Assembly (NCBI GenBank): GCA_013362405.1
Contig: JABFWF010000081.1
Span: forward strand, 1 to 46,063
DNA length: 46,063 bases
Source: Lysobacter sp.
GTDB lineage: Bacteria > Pseudomonadota > Gammaproteobacteria > Xanthomonadales > Xanthomonadaceae
Direction of reading: 5' to 3'
In this document: positions 39,506 to 46,063 of the stretch, one piece after another
How the letters are laid out: each line of letters begins with the position of its first letter
Position numbering within the stretch: position 1 is the first letter of the stretch
Translations under genes and position numbers: made by a program
Notes under the pieces: generated by a model
Told to the model about the DNA's origin: nothing
Database searches by the model: none
What the model saw: the letters and a program-made list of their open reading frames with translations, nothing else

Positions 39506-40825
39506 TCAGTCCGGCGCGCGCTGCCGCAGCCGCGCGAGCTGGTTGTGGATGGTGCGCGGGCTCACCCCGAGCGCCGCCGCGGTCGCGCGCTTGTCGCCAT
39601 CGAAATGCGCCAGCGTGCGCAGCAGCATGGCCTTCTCCATTTCCGCATAGCTCATGCCCACGCGGAACACGAACTCGTCCCCGCGCGCGGCGGGCACGCT
39701 GCCGGCGCCGCGCTGCGGGTACAGCGACACCGCGTCGCCCTCGGCGACGAGGTAGGCGCGCGCGATGGCGCTGCGCAGCTCGCGCACGTTGCCGGGCCAC
39801 GCGTGCTCGCGCAGGGCCTGTGCGCAGCGCGCGTCGAGAAGGCGCCCGGTGCCGTGCTCGGCGTTGAGCTGGTCGAGGAACGCGTTGGCGAGCAGGACCG
39901 TGTCGTCGCCGCGCTCGCGCAGCGGCGGCAGCGCGATCTCGTAGCCCGCGAGGCGGTAGTACAGATCCTCGCGCAGCTGGCCGTCGGCGATGGCCGCGCG
40001 CGGATCGCGATTGGTGGCGGCGACCACGCGCACGGCCACCGCGATCTCCGCGTGGCCACCGACGCGCGTGACCAGGCCGGATTCCAGCACGCGCAGCAGG
40101 TACACCTGCATCTGCGGCGGCATCTCGGCGATCTCGTCGAGGAACAGCGTGCCGTGCTCGGCCTGCTCGAAGACGCCGATGTGGCGCGTGTTGGCGCCGG
40201 TGAAGCTGCCGCGCTCGTGGCCGAACAGCTGGCTGGCGAGCAGGTCCGGCGCGATGGCGCCGCAGTTGACCGCGACGAACGGCCCGCGCCGGCCGCTTGC
40301 GCGATGGATCGCGCGCGCGGCGATCTCCTTGCCGGTCCCCGTCTCGCCGGTGAGCAGCACCGGCACGCTGGTCGGCGCGATCTTCGCGATCTCCCGCCGC
40401 AGGCGCTGGATGGCGCGGCTTTCGCCGACGATGCCGAACTGTGGATCGCCGAGCGGCGCGCGCCGCGAGACGCGGATCGACACCTCGCGCAGCAGCTGCT
40501 CGAGCTTGTCCTGGCCGAGCGGCTTGCTGAGGTAGTCGGACGCCGGGAGCGGCGGGGCGGGAGGGGCATCGTCCGCGGGTTCGCCGGTGAGGAACACCAC
40601 CTTGCCGTAGTCGTCCAGCGCGCATTTCTGGATGACGTCGAAGCCCGAGCCGTCCGGCAGCGACACGTCCAGCAGGCTGAGGTCGCGCGGCATGCCGGCG
40701 TAGCGCTCGGACTCGGCGACCGAATGCGCGACATGGGTAGCGAAGCCGCGGCTGCGGGCGAAGTCCGCCGCTTCCGCGGCGAAGGCGCGATCGTTGTCGA
40801 CGATCACCAGGACCGGTTCGTGCAT
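39506..40825 (-). CDS. Sigma-54-dependent response regulator (REC-AAA+-Fis HTH)
   Basis: REC with LLDVSLPDGSG and LSKPL; LLTGETGTGKEIAARAIHRAS; GSFTGA; FLDEIAEMPPQMQ; HTH KRATAAALGVSPRTIHNQLARL. Confidence 0.92.
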   Translation of the reverse strand: MHEPVLVIVDNDRAFAAEAADFARSRGFATHVAHSVAESERYAGMPRDLSLLDVSLPDGSGFDVIQKCALDDYGKVVFLTGEPADDAPPAPPLPASDYLSKPLGQDKLEQLLREVSIRVSRRAPLGDPQFGIVGESRAIQRLRREIAKIAPTSVPVLLTGETGTGKEIAARAIHRASGRRGPFVAVNCGAIAPDLLASQLFGHERGSFTGANTRHIGVFEQAEHGTLFLDEIAEMPPQMQVYLLRVLESGLVTRVGGHAEIAVAVRVVAATNRDPRAAIADGQLREDLYYRLAGYEIALPPLRERGDDTVLLANAFLDQLNAEHGTGRLLDARCAQALREHAWPGNVRELRSAIARAYLVAEGDAVSLYPQRGAGSVPAARGDEFVFRVGMSYAEMEKAMLLRTLAHFDGDKRATAAALGVSPRTIHNQLARLRQRAPD

Positions 40826-41004
40826 GCCGGTGTTTATAGGGCAGCCGGCACTCGCATCCGGTGAAGGAAACCGCACCAAATCGCTGAATTCCCGGGAAAA
40901 TCCCGTTCACCATGATGACCGCGCGCCTGTCCGCCCGGCGCCTGTCACGCGCCGGCGACGTGCGCCTTCGCAAGGTGCCGCATTCAGTCGGGGTGGAGAC
41001 GGGG

Positions 41005-43119
41005 ATGGGCGCAGCGAGCGAACGCGCGGCGGTGGTGCTGCTCGCGGCCTGCGCATGCGCCGCGCACGCACAGCCGCCTGCGCCCGCAACGCTGCCCGGC
41101 GTGATCGTGACCGCCGCGCGCGCATCGCAGGGAACGCCGGCGGCGGTCGATCGCATCGACGCGGACGCGGTGCCGGCACGCAGCGGTCGCAGCGTGTCGG
41201 AACTGCTGCGGCGGGTGCCCGGCGTCGTCGCGCACGATCGGCAGAACCTGGCCCAGGACCTGCAGCTCGGCATGCGCGGCTTCGGCGCGCGCAGCGCGTT
41301 CGGCGTGCGCGGCGTGCAGCTGTTCGTCGACGGCATCCCGGCGACGATGCCGGACGGGCAGGGCCAGCTCTCGCACGTGCCGCTCGGCGCGCTGCAACGG
41401 GTGGACGTGCTGCGCGGCCCGTTCTCCGCGCTGTACGGCAATGCGGCCGGTGGCGTGCTCGAATTCTGGAGCAGGGACCCGCCGGCGCGACCCGCCTTCG
41501 GCATCCGCGCGGGTGGTGGCACGGATGACGGCGCGCGCGCGTCGCTGTGGTGGGGCGCACCGTGGGATGGCGACGGCAGCGGTGGTTACCGCCTCGATGG
41601 CGAGCACTACGACACCGCCGGCTACCGCACGCACGGCCGCGCCCGGCGCGACGTCGCCCAGGCCCGCCTGCTGTGGGATGGCGCCGACGGCACGCGTGTC
41701 GCGCTCACCGCCAATGGGCTCGACCTCGTCGCGCAGGATCCGCAAGGGCTCACCCTCGCGCAGGCGCAGGCAACGCCGCGCGCAGCCAGCGCCGGTGCGC
41801 TCGCGTTCGACACCCGCAAGCGCGTGCGCCAGCAGCAGCTCGGCCTGCGCGTCGAACATCCGCTCGGCGACGGCGATGCATGGACGGTCAGCGTGTGGAC
41901 CGGCCACCGCGCGACCTTCCAGATGCTGTCGGTCCCGGTCGCGGCGCAGGCTGCGCCCGGCAGCGGTGGCGGCGCGGTCGACCTGGACCGCGATTACGGC
42001 GGCGTCGACGCACGCTGGCGGCATCGCCTGGCGGACGGCGCGCGGCCGCTCGACCTCACGGTCGGCGCGCAGTGGCAGCGCAGCAGCGAGCATCGGCGCG
42101 GCTACGAGAATTTCGCCGGCGGCCGGCTCGGCGTGGTCGGCGCGCTGCGGCGCGACGAACAGGACGGCGTCGACGACCACGACCTGTATGCCGAGGTGCG
42201 ATGGCGCTTCGCGCCCCGCTGGAACGCGACGCTCGGCGTGCGCCGCAGCGTGGTGGCGTTCCACTCCGACGATGCCTATGTCGCACCCGGCAATCCCGAC
42301 GACAGCGGACGGTTGCATTACGCACGGACGACACCGGTGTTCGGATTGCTGTACGCACCGGACGACGGAATGGAATTGTTCGCAAACGCCGGGCGTGGCT
42401 TCGAGACGCCGACGTTCTCCGAGCTCGCCTATCGCAACGACGGCGGCAGCGGACTGAACACCACGCTGCGCCCGGCGCGCAGCCGCAGCGCCGAGCTCGG
42501 CCTGCGCGCGCACCGCGGTGGCCACGCGCTGGAGTTCGTCGCCTTCGCCAGCCGCACCGACGACGAACTGGTGGTCGCGAGCAGCATCGGCGGACGCAGC
42601 ACGTACGCGAACGCGACGCGCAGCGCGCGCGACGGTTGGGAACTGTCGGTGGACGGGCCGCTGGCGCCGCGCTGGCGCTATGCGGTCGCGCTCACCCGGC
42701 TCGATGCCCGCTACACGCGCGCCTTCGCGACTTGTCGCGCGCCGCCGTGCGCGGCGCCGGACACGCCCATCGCCGCCGGCAGCCACATTCCCGCCACCGC
42801 CGATGCGGCATGGGCGGAACTGCGCTGGTCGCCGGATGGCGACGTCGATGTCTTCCTGCAGGGCGATGCGACCGCGCGCCTGTACGCGGACGACGCGAAC
42901 ACCGAGTGGGCGCCCGGCCACGCCACCTTGGATCTCGGCGTCGAACGGCATTGGCGCGTCGGCGGGCGCCGGCTCACCGCCTTCGTGCGCATCGACAACC
43001 TGCTGGACCGGCGCGCGATCGGTTCGGTCATCGTCGACGAGGCCAACGGCCGCTATTTCGAGCCGGCGCCCGGGCGTGGCGGCTGGATCGGACTGGCGCT
43101 GGAGCCGGCGCACCCGTGA
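41005..43119 (+). CDS. TonB-dependent receptor, PqqU/YncD-like
   Basis: Plug RQNLAQDLQLGMRGFGARSAFGVRGVQLFVDGIPATMPDGQGQ and C-terminus DNLLDRRAIGSVIVDEANGRYFEPAPGR resemble recalled E. coli YncD; ORF open from 40912. Confidence 0.85.
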   Translation: MGAASERAAVVLLAACACAAHAQPPAPATLPGVIVTAARASQGTPAAVDRIDADAVPARSGRSVSELLRRVPGVVAHDRQNLAQDLQLGMRGFGARSAFGVRGVQLFVDGIPATMPDGQGQLSHVPLGALQRVDVLRGPFSALYGNAAGGVLEFWSRDPPARPAFGIRAGGGTDDGARASLWWGAPWDGDGSGGYRLDGEHYDTAGYRTHGRARRDVAQARLLWDGADGTRVALTANGLDLVAQDPQGLTLAQAQATPRAASAGALAFDTRKRVRQQQLGLRVEHPLGDGDAWTVSVWTGHRATFQMLSVPVAAQAAPGSGGGAVDLDRDYGGVDARWRHRLADGARPLDLTVGAQWQRSSEHRRGYENFAGGRLGVVGALRRDEQDGVDDHDLYAEVRWRFAPRWNATLGVRRSVVAFHSDDAYVAPGNPDDSGRLHYARTTPVFGLLYAPDDGMELFANAGRGFETPTFSELAYRNDGGSGLNTTLRPARSRSAELGLRAHRGGHALEFVAFASRTDDELVVASSIGGRSTYANATRSARDGWELSVDGPLAPRWRYAVALTRLDARYTRAFATCRAPPCAAPDTPIAAGSHIPATADAAWAELRWSPDGDVDVFLQGDATARLYADDANTEWAPGHATLDLGVERHWRVGGRRLTAFVRIDNLLDRRAIGSVIVDEANGRYFEPAPGRGGWIGLALEPAHP

Positions 43120-43169
43120 TCGCTCCTTCACCCAGCGCCGCCTAGGCTCGCCCGACGGAGGGCAGGCTG

Positions 43170-43625
43170 ATGCAGGTCAACTCGCGCAGCGCGGCGTGGA
43201 AGCAGGGCGTCGCCGTCGTGGTGGTGGCCGCCGCGAGCGTGATCGCGCTGCTGTACCGCATGCATGCACCCTTCGACCGGGATACGCTCGACATCCAGGT
43301 CGAGGCGCTGCACTCGCACGCGGCAGAGGCGGGCCTGCTGGTGCGCGAAGCCCGCGCCGACCGGCTGGCGCCGGGTTTCGTCGCCGGGCACGCGCGGCAG
43401 CTGGCGGAGAACGTGCGGCGTGCGCAGGAGGCGCTGTCCGCCACGCCCGCGCAGGTGCGGTTCGCGTCACTGCAGGCCAGCGCGCAGGCGCTCGGTGCGG
43501 TCTTGCATGCGCGGTTGCAGGCATTGGCGCTGGACGGCCGCGCGCCGCGGACGCGCGCGTTCGGCTTCGACGACATTGCGCAGCGGTTCGACGCGCTGCA
43601 CCAGCGACTCGCGCCGGGCGGGTGA
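43170..43625 (+). CDS. Membrane-anchored hypothetical protein
   Basis: Single N-terminal TM (GVAVVVVAAASVIALLY) and helical periplasmic-type domain; ends 1 nt before the NRAMP gene. Confidence 0.7.
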   Translation: MQVNSRSAAWKQGVAVVVVAAASVIALLYRMHAPFDRDTLDIQVEALHSHAAEAGLLVREARADRLAPGFVAGHARQLAENVRRAQEALSATPAQVRFASLQASAQALGAVLHARLQALALDGRAPRTRAFGFDDIAQRFDALHQRLAPGG

Positions 43626-43626
43626 C

Positions 43627-44853
43627 GTGTCCAGGTGGCTGGAACTCTTCCTCGGCATCCTCACCGCGATGGGCGGCTTCGTCGAGATCGGCGAGCTCAC
43701 CTTCATGATGAACGCCGGCAGCAAGTTCGATTACCGCCTGCTGTGGGTGGTGTTGCTCGGCGTCGTCGGCATCATCGTCTATGGCGAGATCGCCGGCCGC
43801 ATCGCCTGCGTGCGCGGGCAGGGCGTGTTCAACGTGATCCGCGAACGCGCCGGCGCGCGGCTCGGCCTGCTCACCGTGGTGTCGTCGCTGCTGGTGTGCC
43901 TGCTCACCTGCGCGGCGGAGATCGGCGCGATCGCGCTGCTGTGGCAGCTGCTTTCCGGCTGGCCATACCGCGGCCTGGTGCTGCTCGCGCTCGCCTTCCT
44001 GCTGCTGGTGATCTGGTGGTTCCCGTTCAAGTGGATCGAGCGCGTGTTCGGCCTGTTCGGCCTGCTGATGACGGTGTTCGTGGTGGTGGCCTGGCGGATG
44101 CAGCCGGACTGGGGCGAGGTGGCTTTGGGGCTGGTGCCGACGCTGCCCCCCGACAAGCCGCTGCTTTACGCGTATTACGCGGTCGCGCTGCTCAGCGCGG
44201 TGATGCTGCCGTACGAAACGTACTTCTACGGCGCCGGAGCGGTCGAGGACCACTGGACGCCGCACGACATCCGGCTCAATCGCGGCATCGTGATCGTCGG
44301 TTTCGCGCTCGGCGGACTGCTCGCGGCGGCGCTGCTGGCGATCGGCAAGCTGTACCTCGGGCCGCTGCAGGTCGAGGCCGGCCTGCCCGGCACCGCCGCC
44401 ATGAGCGCGGCCACGCGGCTCGGGCGCGCCGGGCTGTGGCTGGCGCTGGCCGGCATGTTCTTCGCGTTCGCCGGCGCGGCGATCGAGACGGCGATGTCCG
44501 CGGCGTACGGCCTCGCGCAGTTCTTCGGCTGGCCATGGGGCAAGTTCCGCGCGCCGCGCAAGGCGCCGCGCTTCGTGCTGGCGTGGGTGCTGGTGCTGGT
44601 GGCCGCGACGCTGGTGATCCTCACCGGCCTGGATCCGATCAAGGTGGTCGAGTATTCGATCGTGTTCTCGGTGGTGATCCTGCCGCTGAGCTACTTCCCG
44701 ATGATGGCGATCTCGCGCGACCGCGACATCATGGGCGCGCACGTCAACGGCGCGCTGGTCAACGTGCTCGGGTGGGGCTACTTCGTGCTGATCTCCGTCG
44801 CGGCCGTCGCCGCGATCCCGCTGCTGGTGCTCACGCACGGAGGCGAGGGATGA
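43627..44853 (+). CDS. Divergent NRAMP-family divalent metal transporter
   Basis: About 11 TM; NRAMP-like order (TAMGGFVEIGELTFMMNAGSKFDYRLLWVVLLG; AVMLPYETYFYGAGAVEDHW) with altered ligand motifs; GTG start. Confidence 0.83.
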   Translation: MSRWLELFLGILTAMGGFVEIGELTFMMNAGSKFDYRLLWVVLLGVVGIIVYGEIAGRIACVRGQGVFNVIRERAGARLGLLTVVSSLLVCLLTCAAEIGAIALLWQLLSGWPYRGLVLLALAFLLLVIWWFPFKWIERVFGLFGLLMTVFVVVAWRMQPDWGEVALGLVPTLPPDKPLLYAYYAVALLSAVMLPYETYFYGAGAVEDHWTPHDIRLNRGIVIVGFALGGLLAAALLAIGKLYLGPLQVEAGLPGTAAMSAATRLGRAGLWLALAGMFFAFAGAAIETAMSAAYGLAQFFGWPWGKFRAPRKAPRFVLAWVLVLVAATLVILTGLDPIKVVEYSIVFSVVILPLSYFPMMAISRDRDIMGAHVNGALVNVLGWGYFVLISVAAVAAIPLLVLTHGGEG

Positions 44854-45230
44854 GCCGGTGGGAGCGCAAGCCCGAGTTCACCGACCTGTGCCGGCAGGTG
44901 CTCGACCATGCGGTGCTCGACACCGACGACTGGCCCTGCGGCGTGGTCGACGACCTCGAGCTGGACGGCGCACCCGGCCAGCCGCTGCGCGTGACCGCGC
45001 TGCTGGTCGGGCCGGGTGCGTGGGTGCCACGGTTGCCGCCGCTGTTCTCGCGACTGCTGCCGCATGTCGTCGGCACCCGCTGCGTGCGGGTGCCATGGAG
45101 CGAGGTGTGCGTGGTCGGCGAGCATGTCCGCCTGCGCGCACGCGCGGCCGAGCTCGGTCTCGGCACGATCGACCGTAGGCTCGGGCTGGCGATCGCGAAG
45201 CTGCCGGGCAGCGACAGGAGTGCGCCATGA
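44850..45230 (+). CDS. PRC-barrel-like protein
   Basis: CGVVDDLELDGAPGQPLRVTALLVGPGAW...RVPWSEVCVVGEHVRLR; ATGA overlap with the NRAMP gene. Confidence 0.6.
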   Translation: MSRWERKPEFTDLCRQVLDHAVLDTDDWPCGVVDDLELDGAPGQPLRVTALLVGPGAWVPRLPPLFSRLLPHVVGTRCVRVPWSEVCVVGEHVRLRARAAELGLGTIDRRLGLAIAKLPGSDRSAP

Positions 45231-45520
45231 CGCCGCGTCGCCTGACCCAGCTGCAGGACCTGCCCGTCGTCGCCGAGGACGGCCGCAGGCTCGGCCGCGT
45301 GTTCGAGATGCGCAGTCCCGGCGCGGCGGAAACCGAGCCCACGCGCGATGCGCGCCTCGTCGATTGCCTGCTGTGCGGCCGGCGCGGGCTGTTCGAGCGG
45401 CTGGGCTGGAAGCAGCCCCATCCGCGCGCGGTTCCCTGGAGTGCCGTGATCGAGGTCGGCGAGCGCCAGTTGCGCGTGCGCGGCCGCGCCGACGACTACG
45501 AGACGCTGGAGGGCCCATGA
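45227..45520 (+). CDS. PRC-barrel domain protein
   Basis: LQDLPVVAEDGRRLGRVFEMR...GRRGLFERLGWKQPHPRAVPWSAVIEVGERQLRVR; ATGA overlap. Confidence 0.7.
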   Translation: MTPRRLTQLQDLPVVAEDGRRLGRVFEMRSPGAAETEPTRDARLVDCLLCGRRGLFERLGWKQPHPRAVPWSAVIEVGERQLRVRGRADDYETLEGP

Positions 45521-46063
45521 GCCGCGCCTGGCCGTGCCTGATCGTCGCGCTGGCGACCCTGTCCGCGGCCGCCGCGCCGCCACCCCTGCGGCCGGCTGCG
45601 GTGGACGGCGACTGGACGATGCCGGCGCACGACTACGCGAGCACGCGCTTCAGCCCGCTCGCGGCGATCGACCGCAACAACGTCGGCGCATTGAAGGTCG
45701 AGTTCACCTTTTCCACCGGCGTCAACCGCGGGCAGGAAGCCGCGCCGATCGTGGTCGACGGGACGATGTTCATCGTCGCGCCCTATCCGAACGTCGTCTA
45801 CGCGCTCGACCTCACCCGGCCGGGCGCGCCGCTCAAATGGAAGTACCAGCCGCATCCCGAGGCCGCCGCGCAGGGCGTGGCCTGCTGCGACGTGGTCAAC
45901 CGCGGCGCGGTGTACGCGGATGGCAAGGTGGTCTTCAACACGCTCGACGGCAACACCATCGCGCTCGATGCGAAGAACGGAAAGGAGTTGTGGAAGACCA
46001 GTCTCGCGGACATCCAGACCGGCGAGAGCATCACCATGGCGCCGCTGGTGGTGAAGGACAAGG
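45517..46063 (+). CDS. PQQ-dependent methanol/ethanol-type dehydrogenase, XoxF-like (3' truncated by window)
   Basis: Signal peptide; DWTMPAHDYASTRFSPLAAIDRNNVGALKVEFTFSTGVNRGQEAAPIVVDGTMFIVAPYPNVVYALDL; GVACCDVVNRGAVYADGKVVFNTLDGNTIALDAKNGKELWKT; adjacent CysCys. Confidence 0.9.
   Translation, partial: MSRAWPCLIVALATLSAAAAPPPLRPAAVDGDWTMPAHDYASTRFSPLAAIDRNNVGALKVEFTFSTGVNRGQEAAPIVVDGTMFIVAPYPNVVYALDLTRPGAPLKWKYQPHPEAAAQGVACCDVVNRGAVYADGKVVFNTLDGNTIALDAKNGKELWKTSLADIQTGESITMAPLVVKDK

Noticed and set aside
40826-41004. Sigma-54 promoter upstream of the TonB receptor
   Set aside because: No convincing TGGCAC-N5-TTGCA match by eye; only weak GG-N10-GC pairs.

Overview
GC-rich chromosomal window, densely coding on both strands. 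Gene content and order suggest a Xanthomonadaceae/Lysobacter-Luteimonas-like gammaproteobacterium (inference, no search run). Left to right: LemA tail and two TPM-domain proteins; lgt-thyA-folA; an alcohol dehydrogenase; the conserved lptD-surA-pdxA-rsmA-apaG-apaH block; msrB; an HDAC-family deacetylase, a PduO-type cobalamin adenosyltransferase and a DUF6580-like membrane protein; two UbiH-family hydroxylases; an EF-hand protein; a candidate DNA/nucleotide-repair locus (2H-phosphoesterase-like protein, full-length Lhr helicase, UdgX-type uracil-DNA glycosylase); ahpD-ahpC divergent from oxyR; msrA, an EamA transporter, a GST and a 7TM-GGDEF protein; glnS, a nucleoside deaminase and rlmM; DUF4142 and BON-domain stress proteins; a sigma-54 response regulator. 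The right end holds a tightly overlapping operon: a PqqU/YncD-like TonB receptor, a membrane-anchored unknown, a divergent NRAMP transporter with non-canonical metal ligands, two PRC-barrel-like proteins and a XoxF-like PQQ dehydrogenase cut by the window edge. That operon is the best candidate for an undescribed system: coupled supply of PQQ and a hard metal ion to a quinoprotein dehydrogenase. Second-tier signals are a repeat element inserted in frame in lhr, the UdgX/Lhr/2H locus, and a DUF6580-PduO vitamin B12 linkage. All assignments come from reading the translated sequence and recalled family motifs.
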